A model generated the notes under the pieces. It was not told the DNA's origin. It ran no database searches and saw only the letters and a program-made list of their open reading frames with translations. This document shows, in pieces, positions 18,694 through 27,595 of a stretch of DNA of 64,000 bases; position 1 is the stretch's first letter; each line of letters starts with the position of its first letter. This stretch comes from Chitinophaga sp. GbtcB8 (GTDB taxonomy: Bacteria; Bacteroidota; Bacteroidia; Chitinophagales; Chitinophagaceae): assembly GCF_019091455.1 (NCBI RefSeq), contig NZ_JAGXJN010000012.1:1-64000 (forward strand), given 5' to 3'. The position numbers and the translations under genes are program-made.

Positions 18694-21600
18694 ATGAACA
18701 GATTTACTACCAGGTTATTCTTCACCGGTACCCTATTACTAACCACGTATTTTCTATCCCAGGCACAGACTAATACTGTTGAATTCGGGCAAAACCGTGT
18801 ACAGCACAAGAATTTCAAGTGGCGGTACTATCAAACCCGGCATTTCAACACCTATTTTAGTCAGAACGGGCTGGAATTGGGTAAGTATGTGGCCCAGGAA
18901 GCCGAGAAGGAATTACCCTCGCTGGAACAGTTCATGGAGTTCTCTTTCCGTCAAAGGCTGAATATAGTGGTCTATAACAGCTTTGGGGAAATGAAGCAGT
19001 CCAACATTGGTATTGGTGTAGACTGGCAGAACACCGGCGGGGTTACTAAACTGGTGGGTAATAAAATGATCGTTTATTTTGATGGCGACCATAAACACCT
19101 GCAGAACCAGATACGGCAGGGCATAGCCCGTGTAATGCTGGAAACCCTTTTGTTTGGTGAGGATATCGGCGAATTTGCCGGTAATGCTGTATTGATAGAT
19201 TTCCCCAAATGGTTTACAGATGGCTTTATTGCCTATGCGGCAGAGAACTGGAATGCGGAAAAAGATGAAGAGCTGAAAGCCATCCTGCAATCCGGTAAAT
19301 ATACCAAGTTCAATTCCCTTGCATATGACCATCCCCTGCTGGCCGGCCATGCATTCTGGTTTTATGTGGAGAGCAAATACGGGAAAGATGCCGTGCCCTA
19401 CCTCATGTATATATCCCGTATAAACCGGGGCCTGAAAAGAGGTTTTGAGCAGGTGCTGAGCCAAACGCCCAAAAAGGCTATGGAAGATTTCATGATCTAC
19501 AACCTCAGGAAATACCAGCAGGATAACCGCCGCCGCCGGCAAATAGCCCGTGGCCGCACCGTGGTAACGCGTGAGGTAGGTAAATCTGACTTTTACCGTT
19601 TCCAGGCCAATCCCCGGAACAATTCCTACGCTGTAGTAGAATTTAAGAAAGGCCTGTACCGCGTGCAGATACAGGTTGGCGACAATAAACCTAAAATACT
19701 GCTGCGCAGCGGCGTAAAACAGCTGGCCAACCAGCTGGATCCCAACTATCCGCAAATAGCCTGGAACCAGAAGGGTAACCGCATTGCCGTTGTTTATGAA
19801 TATGAAGGCCGCACCCGGCTGATGGTATATGACCTGATCAGCAAGATCACCACCAAACAGGACCTGAACATGTTTGACCGGGTGATAGATATGAAGTACT
19901 TCTTTGAATTTGATAATACCCTGCTGCTCTCTGCTGTTAAGAACGGGCATACGGATATTTTCACCTATAACATCAGCAACTACAAAACAGAACAGATCAC
20001 CAACGATGTGTATGATGACCTGGACCCTTCTTTTGTAGCCTTCCCGGGTAAAAGCGGTATCATTTATTCATCCAACCGCCCTTCGCCCACGGCACGCAGT
20101 GCAGATACCGTGCTGCCCGGCGGCCGGTATAATGTATTCCTGGTTGATAACTGGAACAAGACCTCTGAAAAACAGATCTCCCAGCTAACAGATATGAAGT
20201 ATGGCGATGCGCGCCTTCCCATGCAGTATAATAACACACACTTTACATTTGTAACGGACGAAAATGGTATCCGTAACCGCTTTGCCGGTTTCTTTAAATC
20301 GGAAAGAGCAGGTGTGGACAGCTTATTCTTTGTAGGTTCAGAGATCCTGCATAACCCGGATCCTTCTGAGCTGGATTCTGCGCTTTCCTCATATGGCGCT
20401 ACTGCTCCTGATTCCGTGGCAGCAATTACCATCACTAAGGATTCAACCTATGTATTCCCGGTAAGCAACTACCAGTATGGTATTAAAGAATCCCGCATAG
20501 CGGGCGACCAGGGAATGGTATCTGAAGTAACGGCCATTAACAATTTTAAACGTTTGGTGAAGCTGAAGGTAGATACTACGGCCTTGCGTAAACGTAATGT
20601 AACGGCCCGGCCTACCGCCTTCCGCCAGTACCAGATGCACCAGGACAGTATCCGTATGGGATTGCCTACCTACCACGGACAGCAGCCTCCCAGGGATACT
20701 GCCAAGAAGCCTGACTTTTTCCAGAACGAATTTGGTAATGAACCGGCAGACAGCAGCGCAGCAGTGCAAGATGGCATACCGCCCATTTCAATACCACAGA
20801 TAGAAGCTGTGCTGAAAAAAGCGCGCCTGCTGCCGTATAAGCTCAAATTCTCATCAGACTACCTGATTGCACAGATAGATAACTCCGTACTTATTAACAA
20901 GTACCAGCCCTTTACCGGCCCGCCGGTAAGCCCCATCCGGTTAACAGACCCGGTGAACGGCTTAATTCGTATAGGCGTGAGCGATCTGATGGAAGACTAT
21001 AAGTTCAGCGGCGGCTTCCGTATTCCTTCCTCCCTGGATGGTACGGAATACTTTGCCTCTTTTGCTTACCTGAAAAAACGATTTGATTATAAATTCACTT
21101 ATTACCGTAAGGTAGATAAGGCATCTTTGGGAGATTTTTATCCCATTAAGCTGAAGACCAACCTGTACCAGCTGGAAGTACGTTATCCGTTTGACGAGGT
21201 ACGCAGCCTGCGCCTGCAAACCGGCTTCCGTAACGACCGTATGGTGATACTGGCCTCTGACGATCAGAGCCTGAAAGTGCAGGACTTCAGCGAAAACTAT
21301 GCGCTGGTACGCCTGGAATATGTGTATGACAATACCATTAACCCGGCTATTAATATCTGGAACGGTACCCGGTATAAGATCTATGGCGATATGAACGCAC
21401 AGCTTTCCGGTGACCTGAATGGCTTCTTTAACCCCACCGCAGCGGGTAAAGGCAAATTCACCTACAACATGGGTATTGATGTGCGGCACTATGAAAAAAT
21501 ATACCGCAACTTTATATGGGCTACCCGTTTCTCTGCCGACCTTTCATGGGGTACCCGCAAGCTGCTGTACTACCTGGGTGGTGTAGACAACTGGCTGAAC

Positions 21601-22059
21601 CCAAAGATCAATACCAACACACCGGTAGACCTGACGGCCAACTACGGCTTCCAGACACTGGCGGTGAACATGCGCGGATACAAGCAAAATGCCAAGAATG
21701 GTAATAATGTAATGCTGTTCAATACAGAGCTGCGCCTGCCGGTGTTTGCCACCTTTATTGAGAAACCCATTAACTCTGCCTTCCTGCGCAACTTCCAGCT
21801 CACCTCTTTTATAGACCTGGGTACTGCGTGGAATAAAACGCTGAACTTTAAAGATGCCAACTACACTTATTATAACGGCAGCGATGGTGTAACGGTGAAG
21901 ATCAAAGAAGGCTTCCTGGGGCCCTTTGTAGGCGGTTATGGTTTTGGCGCCCGCACTACTATTGCAGGTTACTTCCTGCGGGTAGATGCCGGCTGGCCAA
22001 TGATCGCGTTCTTCCGCGGCAACCCAATCTGGTACTTTGGTATGGGCGTAGATTTCTAA
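18694..22059 (+). CDS. Exported fusion: peptidase MA-like domain, TolB-like propeller, outer-membrane beta-barrel
   Basis: An 1121-residue protein. A signal peptide ends at SQAQ (~25). Residues ~35-280 resemble the peptidase MA fold, with WFTDGFIAYAAE matching the downstream motif of that family, but the HExxH site is absent (the helix reads QGIARVMLETLL), so it should not be a peptidase. Residues ~300-560 contain WD40/TolB-like beta-propeller repeats (GIIYSSNRPSP and similar). A low-complexity linker follows, and the last ~370 residues are amphipathic strands ending in GMGVDF, the terminal aromatic residue of an outer-membrane barrel. In Bacteroidetes it is annotated as a TolB-like translocation protein; its role is unproven. 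It is followed by a strong terminator. Confidence 0.8.
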   Translation: MNRFTTRLFFTGTLLLTTYFLSQAQTNTVEFGQNRVQHKNFKWRYYQTRHFNTYFSQNGLELGKYVAQEAEKELPSLEQFMEFSFRQRLNIVVYNSFGEMKQSNIGIGVDWQNTGGVTKLVGNKMIVYFDGDHKHLQNQIRQGIARVMLETLLFGEDIGEFAGNAVLIDFPKWFTDGFIAYAAENWNAEKDEELKAILQSGKYTKFNSLAYDHPLLAGHAFWFYVESKYGKDAVPYLMYISRINRGLKRGFEQVLSQTPKKAMEDFMIYNLRKYQQDNRRRRQIARGRTVVTREVGKSDFYRFQANPRNNSYAVVEFKKGLYRVQIQVGDNKPKILLRSGVKQLANQLDPNYPQIAWNQKGNRIAVVYEYEGRTRLMVYDLISKITTKQDLNMFDRVIDMKYFFEFDNTLLLSAVKNGHTDIFTYNISNYKTEQITNDVYDDLDPSFVAFPGKSGIIYSSNRPSPTARSADTVLPGGRYNVFLVDNWNKTSEKQISQLTDMKYGDARLPMQYNNTHFTFVTDENGIRNRFAGFFKSERAGVDSLFFVGSEILHNPDPSELDSALSSYGATAPDSVAAITITKDSTYVFPVSNYQYGIKESRIAGDQGMVSEVTAINNFKRLVKLKVDTTALRKRNVTARPTAFRQYQMHQDSIRMGLPTYHGQQPPRDTAKKPDFFQNEFGNEPADSSAAVQDGIPPISIPQIEAVLKKARLLPYKLKFSSDYLIAQIDNSVLINKYQPFTGPPVSPIRLTDPVNGLIRIGVSDLMEDYKFSGGFRIPSSLDGTEYFASFAYLKKRFDYKFTYYRKVDKASLGDFYPIKLKTNLYQLEVRYPFDEVRSLRLQTGFRNDRMVILASDDQSLKVQDFSENYALVRLEYVYDNTINPAINIWNGTRYKIYGDMNAQLSGDLNGFFNPTAAGKGKFTYNMGIDVRHYEKIYRNFIWATRFSADLSWGTRKLLYYLGGVDNWLNPKINTNTPVDLTANYGFQTLAVNMRGYKQNAKNGNNVMLFNTELRLPVFATFIEKPINSAFLRNFQLTSFIDLGTAWNKTLNFKDANYTYYNGSDGVTVKIKEGFLGPFVGGYGFGARTTIAGYFLRVDAGWPMIAFFRGNPIWYFGMGVDF

Positions 22060-22084
22060 GCAAATACAATCATCTTTATACAGC

Positions 22085-22117
22085 AAGGGGGTGTATCATT
22101 AAACGATACACCCCCTT
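22085..22117 (+). terminator. Terminator of the propeller/barrel gene
   Basis: AAGGGGGTGTATC (22085-22097), 7-nt loop, GATACACCCCCTT (22105-22117), then TTT. Confidence 0.85.
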
Positions 22118-22158
22118 TTTAATTGATATAGGGTATCCGGACAATAGATAATTTCTTT

Positions 22159-22809
22159 TTATTTAGGCGTGGCAGATCTTAAGTGGTAAAGAATATGCAT
22201 GAACAAACCCATGCAAACAGTAAAACCCCATACATGACTATACTCCATGGGATGTAATACCATGGCGCCTGTTTCCCGCAACAGCGGCACCGGCTGCACT
22301 ACCAGGTCCCAGCTGTTCCAGCGCAGGTAACGGCCAATGTATACGCCCCAGCCGCATAAAAACATTACCGGTAAAATAAACAGCTGTACCGGCCATTTGG
22401 GAAAGCGGGTTATAAACATACCCTGCATTTGCTTAATGGATATAAAACCCAGCAGCAGGCCGTTCCAGGCAAAAGACAGGATCAATATCAGATCAAACCA
22501 CATAGGTGCGCCGCCTTCCGGTAAATGATACAGGTCTGTAAGTATATAAGGTGCATTGGGCAGGTATAACAGCCATAAGCAGAACACAGGGATCCATACC
22601 GGTAAGGGCCATTTGCTGCTGTCTAAGCGCCGCATCATCCAGGTTACGTAATAGGGCACCCAGGCCAGGAACAGGTTCCACAGCAGAAAGGTATATTTCC
22701 AGCTGCCGGTATGGATACAGCGGAACGTTAATAATATTATACTAAAAGTAACAGCCAACCACAAGGCCTTTCTGCTGCTACCTGCTATGGTAGGTAATTG
22801 CATACGCAT
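22159..22809 (-). CDS. DUF1361 membrane protein
   Basis: A 216-residue protein with about six or seven transmembrane helices. The family blocks are visible: NLFLAWVPYYVTW, LWLLYLPNAPYILTDLYHL, and GVYIGRYLRWNSWDLV. Function is unknown. It is the last gene of a minus-strand cluster: the lipid kinase gene ends 46 nt upstream of its start. The context of a membrane lipid kinase and a radical SAM enzyme suggests a role in membrane lipid or lipid-linked chemistry (inference). Confidence 0.88.
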   Translation of the reverse strand: MRMQLPTIAGSSRKALWLAVTFSIILLTFRCIHTGSWKYTFLLWNLFLAWVPYYVTWMMRRLDSSKWPLPVWIPVFCLWLLYLPNAPYILTDLYHLPEGGAPMWFDLILILSFAWNGLLLGFISIKQMQGMFITRFPKWPVQLFILPVMFLCGWGVYIGRYLRWNSWDLVVQPVPLLRETGAMVLHPMEYSHVWGFTVCMGLFMHILYHLRSATPK

Positions 22810-22855
22810 TTAATGCTTAATTGAAATGTTGAATAATGGTTTGGTTTCAAAACCG

Positions 22856-23230
22856 CTATTTAAAGAAAACCGGCAGAAATACCACCGCACCGGTAATTAC
22901 GGCTACCATGGCGGCTATGAGCACGGCGCCGGCCGCTACATCCTTGATCCATTTTACGCGGGGGTGGTAGTCAGGCGACAAATGATCCATCATTTTTTCG
23001 ATAACGGTGTTCAGCATTTCCGTTATCCATACCATGCCTGTAACAATACTAATGGCTATCCACTGCACTGCGGTAATATGGCTCCAGGCGCCCAGCGCTA
23101 TTACCAGCACCGTGGCTACAGCATGTATGCGGGCATGCGGCTCTGATATTATAAAAGCAGCAATGCCGCTGAAGGCATACCGGAAACTGTGCAGGCGGCG
23201 GTGCAGGTAGTTCTTTTTAGGAGGCATCAT
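22856..23230 (-). CDS. Diacylglycerol/undecaprenol kinase family protein
   Basis: A 124-residue small integral membrane kinase of the DgkA/UdpK family. The signature EMLNTVIEKMMDHLSPDYHP followed by RVKWIKDVAAGAVLI is present, and three hydrophobic helices are predictable (residues ~30-50, ~55-75 and ~100-122). In most Gram-positive and Bacteroidetes species this family phosphorylates undecaprenol, recycling the glycan carrier; diacylglycerol is the E. coli substrate, and which applies here cannot be told. It overlaps the upstream small membrane protein by 14 nt, implying translational coupling. Confidence 0.92.
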   Translation of the reverse strand: MMPPKKNYLHRRLHSFRYAFSGIAAFIISEPHARIHAVATVLVIALGAWSHITAVQWIAISIVTGMVWITEMLNTVIEKMMDHLSPDYHPRVKWIKDVAAGAVLIAAMVAVITGAVVFLPVFFK

Positions 23231-23459
23231 GGTTGTTTGGTTTTTGGGCCGTGCTTTCCGCTATCCATTTCCACCAGAAAGCAATACAGGTAAAATAAAT
23301 AAAAAAGTGGATCAGCGCATCGCTAAGGAATGAACATTGGCGGTCCAGGATCCAAACACAGGCCCCTGTTAGCAGTATAGCAGCAATGGTTACCAGGCTG
23401 CCGGTTATGCTAATGGGAATGTATGCCCATCCATATTTTTTAAACCAGTACCGTCGCAT
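23217..23459 (-). CDS. Small two-span membrane protein, unknown
   Basis: Started at ATG 23459 the product is 80 residues: RRYWFKKYGWAYIPISITGS, then hydrophobic SLVTIAAILLTGACVWIL, a short polar turn with DRQCSFLSD, and a second hydrophobic helix IHFFIYFTCIAFWWKWI. The frame is open to 23555, but the extra 32 codons are the 3' end of the radical SAM gene in another frame. It overlaps that gene by 55 nt and the kinase gene by 14 nt. The double overlap argues strongly that it is a real operon member, perhaps a membrane partner of one of its neighbours (inference). No family name is known to me. Confidence 0.72.
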   Translation of the reverse strand: MRRYWFKKYGWAYIPISITGSLVTIAAILLTGACVWILDRQCSFLSDALIHFFIYFTCIAFWWKWIAESTAQKPNNHDAS

Positions 23460-24835
23460 AACGCGCTCTTCCGTTCCCCCGGTACTTTTGACAGAATAGC
23501 TTCCAGTACGGGCAGCATTTGATTGAGCCCTTTGGTTTTGATAATGAAGTTCCATAAAGGTTCAAATTTTTTCCAGCCGCCGGCGTAGGCAAAATGTTTC
23601 AGCATATGTTTCAGCTCCGTATGTGCCAGGCTGGCGCTGATAATGTTGCGCCAGCTATAGAAATTGCGGTAGGCCCAGTTGTAGCCCTGCTCCAGCTGCG
23701 CTGCTGAAAGGCCGTTGGTGCGGTATACCACATGCCGGGTATCATACAGGTCCCAGTTGCTGTGCAGCAAACGGCCCTGCTGCTGCATTCGTTTATACAA
23801 GGCCGTGCCCGGGTAGGGCGTGAGTATATGAAAAGTGCAGGTGGTAATACCATTGTTCACTGCCCAGTCTACCGTGCGTTTAAACACATCTTCATGATCA
23901 TCATCCAGCCCGAATACAAAGCTGCCATTGATCATAATACCCAGGTCGTGCAGGCGGCGGATGGCCTCCGTATAGTCTTTCCCGATATTCTGCTTTTTGT
24001 TGCTTTGCTGCAGGTTATGGTTGCTGAAGGTTTCAAAACCTATGAACACACTGCGCAAGCCCGCTGCTGCAGCCTGTTCTATCAGGTTGCCGCGTAAAAT
24101 AGCTTCCACGGTAGAGGCGCCCTGGAACACCCGGTTCATGCCCTGCATGCCATCAAACAAAGCACTGGCAAACTTACGGTCGCCCAGCAGGTGATCATCC
24201 AGGAAATACAAGTGGCGGCCCGGCAGGCGGTCTATTTCCGCCAGGGCTTCATCCGCCTTTTGCACATAAAAAGAACGGCCGCCTTCAAAAAAAGCATCCT
24301 TGTAGCAGAAATCGCAATGGTGCGGGCAGCCCCTGGACACTACAATGGAATTGGGCACCAGGTACAGGTTACGCCTGATCAGATCCCGGCGTATAGGTGG
24401 TATGCTGTGCAGGGTACGTTGCTGTGAAGTGTAGATCTTTTGCGTGCGATGCTGTTTAAGATCTTTAAAGAACTGCGGAAAAGTATCTTCACCGGGACCG
24501 ATGAAGATACTGTCCGCATGAGGCATAGCCTCTTCCGGCAACGACGTTACATGCAACCCACCCAGGCACACATAACAACCTTTGCTGCGGTAATGATCTG
24601 CAATGGCATAGGCGCGGTACGCATTGGTAATGTATACCTGTATGATCACCAGCTGCGGATCATCATCCAGCTGCAGTGTTTCTACATGCTCATCCTGCAG
24701 GGTGATCTCATCATCCGCATCGCAGTAGGCCGCCAGGGTAGCCAATCCCAGCGGGGGAAACAGGGAGTACTTAATGGGGCGCCAGTAGGGGCTTTTGGCT
24801 TCCGTTAATGCCGGCAGGATCATTTTAATTTTCAT
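23405..24835 (-). CDS. B12-binding-domain radical SAM enzyme
   Basis: A 476-residue enzyme of the class with an N-terminal Rossmann-like B12-binding domain (residues ~1-130; GLHVTSLPEEAMPHADSIFI and GEDTFPQFFKDL are typical) and a radical SAM barrel with the 4Fe-4S ligands C170, C174 and C177 in RGCPHHCDFCYK. The DxHxxG cobalamin motif is not seen, so a base-off His ligand may be lacking. Relatives include BchE and hopanoid or lipid-modifying enzymes; the substrate here is unknown. It is the first gene of the operon whose later members are a small membrane protein, a lipid kinase and a DUF1361 protein, which points to a lipid substrate (inference). Confidence 0.87.
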   Translation of the reverse strand: MKIKMILPALTEAKSPYWRPIKYSLFPPLGLATLAAYCDADDEITLQDEHVETLQLDDDPQLVIIQVYITNAYRAYAIADHYRSKGCYVCLGGLHVTSLPEEAMPHADSIFIGPGEDTFPQFFKDLKQHRTQKIYTSQQRTLHSIPPIRRDLIRRNLYLVPNSIVVSRGCPHHCDFCYKDAFFEGGRSFYVQKADEALAEIDRLPGRHLYFLDDHLLGDRKFASALFDGMQGMNRVFQGASTVEAILRGNLIEQAAAAGLRSVFIGFETFSNHNLQQSNKKQNIGKDYTEAIRRLHDLGIMINGSFVFGLDDDHEDVFKRTVDWAVNNGITTCTFHILTPYPGTALYKRMQQQGRLLHSNWDLYDTRHVVYRTNGLSAAQLEQGYNWAYRNFYSWRNIISASLAHTELKHMLKHFAYAGGWKKFEPLWNFIIKTKGLNQMLPVLEAILSKVPGERKSALCDGTGLKNMDGHTFPLA

Positions 24836-24916
24836 CAGTATATTTTTTATTTATACCGTTCACAATGTCTTTTTATTTGTCTCTATGAACCTCCTTCCGG
24901 TTTGGCCGGATAACTT

Positions 24917-24940
24917 GTTCCGAACTTGCTTCGGAAGAAC
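24917..24940 (-). terminator. Hairpin after creD
   Basis: GTTCCGAA (24917-24924), loop CTTGC, TTCGGAA plus a bulged G and AAC (24930-24940). It lies 12 nt beyond the creD stop on the minus strand but lacks a U-tract, so termination is uncertain. Confidence 0.35.
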
Positions 24941-24952
24941 TCCGCACATACA

Positions 24953-26305
24953 TCATGCGTTTGCATTCTGATCGTATGCGATATTACCGCCCAGTGTATT
25001 CCAACGGATCTTGCGGCTAAAGTACATGACGATGGCAAGGATGATGAATAGGCCCAGGCTGCCCATGAGCAATGCCTGATCTTCTGACTGGATGATCACA
25101 TAAATAAACCCGTACAACGTAAGCAGGGTGCCGCCTACAGCCAGCGTGGTACCAGCTTTTCTGAACACGCTGGCCGCGTAGGCAGTTACCAGGCTTAGGG
25201 TTAACAGGGTGGCAATGATATATGCCAGGTTAAAATTCAGCTGCTCAGCAAGGGCAATCAGCAAAGTGTAAAAAATGCATAAGGCCACGCCGATGAGTAT
25301 ATATTGTAATGGATGAACGCTGTGATGTTGCAGTAATTCTATAAAGTAGAACAGGAGGAAGGTAAGGCCGATGATCAGTATAGCATATTTCACGGCCCGC
25401 ATGGATTTGGCATAACCATCTACCGGTAAAAAAAGCTTTACGCCAAAGTCCGCATCTGTAATATCATATTTATCTCCCACACTCCAGCTTTGGGGAAAGT
25501 TGCGGTTCAGGTGCAGCACCTGCCAGCTGGCGGTAAAACCTTTAGCCGTGATATCGCGCTTTTCCGGCAGTACAGAGCCATCAAAGCTGGGATTGGCCCA
25601 GGGTGCATTTATATTTACCCGGGTAGTTTTGCCTACCGGTGAAAAATAGATAAGGCCGGATCCTTTAAGGCCCAGGTTAATGGAAAAGCTGGCCGTGTCG
25701 CTATTGGCTACCATAGCGCTTAAAGGAATGCGTGTTTGCACACCATTACCCAGTAAGTCAACGGCGGGAGTGCCGGGGTTGCAGACATATGGCTGTCCGT
25801 TCCATAATACCTGCAGCTGATTAGTGATGCCGCGCATGTCTGTAATACCGATTGACAGATACGCCTCATCCCACAAAAAGCTGGTAGCCGGTATATTCAG
25901 CGCTGCGGGGTCGGGTGGGGTAAAGGCGCCGCTTAGCTGTAACTGAGAGCTGTACACGGCCACTTCATAAATACCCCGCTTGCGGATCTCCGGCGCCAGC
26001 TGCCCGTTGATATTGAGCTTATCCGGTAAAAAACATGCTTGTTTGCGGATCAGCTCTTTCTTCTCATTCAGCTCTGTGTAAGGTACTACCAGCACCGGGC
26101 CGGTGATGGTTTGCTCGTTGGCCCATTTGCTGCTTACTTCCTTGGTAGCATCGGTTTGCAGGTGCTCCCGTTCAGAAATAAGGCCCATGATCATGGCAGT
26201 GGGAATAAGTAATACCAATACCAGGAAGCCAATTACCATGGCTTTAATGGAGTAGGAATTACGTTGCATAAATGTTTGCTTCCCGTTGGTTTGCGGTGTT
26301 TCCAT
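24953..26305 (-). CDS. creD: CreD-family inner membrane protein
   Basis: A 450-residue protein. An N-terminal helix (KAMVIGFLVLVLLIPTAMIM) is followed by a large periplasmic domain of ~270 residues with GPVLVVPYTE, SFLWDEAYLSIGITDMRGI and PSFDGSVLPEKRDI, then five or six C-terminal helices; this is the CreD architecture. E. coli CreD belongs to the CreBC regulon and affects envelope integrity and colicin tolerance. Here there is no CreBC; instead the gene is downstream of a small winged-helix regulator, with a palindrome 20 nt before the start codon. It is the last gene of a three-gene minus-strand set. Confidence 0.9.
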   Translation of the reverse strand: METPQTNGKQTFMQRNSYSIKAMVIGFLVLVLLIPTAMIMGLISEREHLQTDATKEVSSKWANEQTITGPVLVVPYTELNEKKELIRKQACFLPDKLNINGQLAPEIRKRGIYEVAVYSSQLQLSGAFTPPDPAALNIPATSFLWDEAYLSIGITDMRGITNQLQVLWNGQPYVCNPGTPAVDLLGNGVQTRIPLSAMVANSDTASFSINLGLKGSGLIYFSPVGKTTRVNINAPWANPSFDGSVLPEKRDITAKGFTASWQVLHLNRNFPQSWSVGDKYDITDADFGVKLFLPVDGYAKSMRAVKYAILIIGLTFLLFYFIELLQHHSVHPLQYILIGVALCIFYTLLIALAEQLNFNLAYIIATLLTLSLVTAYAASVFRKAGTTLAVGGTLLTLYGFIYVIIQSEDQALLMGSLGLFIILAIVMYFSRKIRWNTLGGNIAYDQNANA

Positions 26306-26324
26306 GTTTTAAGTTTTAAAAAGT

Positions 26325-26341
26325 ACTTTGTATTTCAAAGT
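26325..26341. promoter_or_regulatory. Operator palindrome before creD
   Basis: ACTTTGTATTTCAAAGT: half-sites ACTTTG and CAAAGT separated by 5 nt. It lies between the regulator stop and the creD start. The same 17-mer, with one base different, is found at 27361-27377. Confidence 0.65.
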
Positions 26342-26359
26342 GTAGGGATAAAAAAAATT

Positions 26360-26656
26360 TCACTCTAGAGACCTGATCATATTTTCCAGCGCAGCCAGGT
26401 GACCTTTAAAGGCTTTCTCTCCGGCTTTGGTAATGGAATAGGTGGTATTGGTCTTACGGCCAATAAAACCCTTGTGCACTTTCAGGTAACCGTTCTCCTC
26501 CAGCGTGGTCAGGTGGGAAGCCAGGTTGCCGTCTGTTACTTCCAGCACCTGCTTCAGGTCGTTGAAGCTCACCTCCTCATTCACCATGAGAACGCTCATC
26601 ACGCCCAGGCGAATGCGGCTGTCGAATAATTTATTGAGATTACCTATTGGATTCAT
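26360..26656 (-). CDS. Winged-helix transcriptional regulator
   Basis: A 98-residue one-domain DNA-binding protein. The recognition region is SFNDLKQVLEVTDGNLASHL, then the wing KVHKGFIGRKTNTTYSITKA and a helical end with HLAALENMIRSLE for dimerisation. It belongs to the small MarR/ArsR-like winged-helix proteins that in Bacteroidetes sit beside membrane protein genes. It contains no Cys and no ligand domain. It is encoded between the 214-residue membrane protein and creD. Two identical-type palindromes flank it, upstream of each of those genes, so it most likely represses its own operon and creD. Confidence 0.88.
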   Translation of the reverse strand: MNPIGNLNKLFDSRIRLGVMSVLMVNEEVSFNDLKQVLEVTDGNLASHLTTLEENGYLKVHKGFIGRKTNTTYSITKAGEKAFKGHLAALENMIRSLE

Positions 26657-26706
26657 TGCATCACAATTTCCATAAATTAATTGGAGAAAAATATGCTTTC
26701 CTGTTT

Positions 26707-27351
26707 TCAGCCTTCTGCATTCACTCCTCTTTCATATTTCCACCACATTACAAGGCCATATATTATATGGAGCACGCCAAAGCCCAGGGCCCAGAAATAA
26801 AGGCCGCGGCGTAAAAAGAAGATATTCAGGATACCCAGTATAATTTCCGTAATACCTAAATAACGTATATCCGTGAGTGTATATTTACTGGCATTTACCA
26901 GGGCCAGGCCATAGAACACCAGGCAGGACGGGGCTATTAAAGGCTCATAGTTATTATACATTAAGCCCAGTATAAAAAAACCACCGGTTACCAGTGGCAG
27001 GCATAGATTTACTGCAACTTTGCGGGAAGTAGCATCCCAAATGGGCAGGTTATTACGGCGGGCTTTGCGCCAGGTAAAATAAGCGCCGCCGGCCAGGGTG
27101 ATCCCTAATACCACGGCTGCCAGGATGATCAGCTTATAACGCAGTATAGCGTAGTCGGCATCGTAATAACTGCCACGGGTATCCCAGGCAAGATAGTAGC
27201 TATGGATCCAGAGGTAAGCCACTGTGGCGCCGGCCAGGCCGCAAATGCCGGCCCATACGCCGCTTAAGCCGCTAAGGGATATGAAACGGCTGCTACGTTC
27301 CATTATGCGTTTAATATCACTTAACGTTTCCAGATGCTGCTGTTCGTTCAT
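26707..27351 (-). CDS. Five- to six-helix membrane protein of the creD operon
   Basis: A 214-residue protein. A polar N-terminus with DIKRIMERSSRFISLSGLSG is followed by about six hydrophobic segments, including GVWAGICGLAGATVAYLWI and GITLAGGAYFTWRKARRNN, and it ends VMWWKYERGVNAEG. Proteins starting this way are frequent next to small winged-helix regulators in Bacteroidetes, but no biochemical function is known to me. It is the first gene of the operon; its promoter overlaps the operator palindrome. The regulator follows after 50 nt. Confidence 0.78.
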   Translation of the reverse strand: MNEQQHLETLSDIKRIMERSSRFISLSGLSGVWAGICGLAGATVAYLWIHSYYLAWDTRGSYYDADYAILRYKLIILAAVVLGITLAGGAYFTWRKARRNNLPIWDATSRKVAVNLCLPLVTGGFFILGLMYNNYEPLIAPSCLVFYGLALVNASKYTLTDIRYLGITEIILGILNIFFLRRGLYFWALGFGVLHIIYGLVMWWKYERGVNAEG

Positions 27352-27360
27352 ATAGAAAGC

Positions 27361-27377
27361 ACTTTGTAATTCAAAGT
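27361..27377. promoter_or_regulatory. Operator palindrome before the 27351 gene
   Basis: ACTTTGTAATTCAAAGT, 9 nt upstream of the ATG, overlapping the -7 promoter box. It matches the copy at 26325-26341 in 16 of 17 positions. Binding here would block transcription. Confidence 0.68.
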
Positions 27378-27400
27378 TAATGCAAATATTGGATTAACAA
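27372..27400 (-). promoter_or_regulatory. Promoter of the winged-helix/creD operon
   Basis: TTG (27398-27400), 18 nt, TAACTTTG (27372-27379) on the minus strand. Confidence 0.6.
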
Positions 27401-27595
27401 AATTATTTGATGTGTTAGGTAAGAAAATGATTGAGGATCATTGGATATAGGATTTGTTAAAGTTGGTTTTGTGCTTTATTGCTGTTTAATACGGAGAGGT
27501 TCTTTGTAGGTCATGCGCCCGCCTGCCGAATAAGATTTGCTAACATTGGTTAGTGATAGTGCGGTATAATATTATTGTTTTCTTAATGGCGGGTT

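Noticed and set aside
18913..19950. 345-codon open frame on the minus strand
   Set aside because: It lies wholly within the propeller/barrel gene on the opposite strand, has no domain signature, and its composition (Gln/Gly/Val-rich, scattered His/Tyr) is that of an antisense reading.
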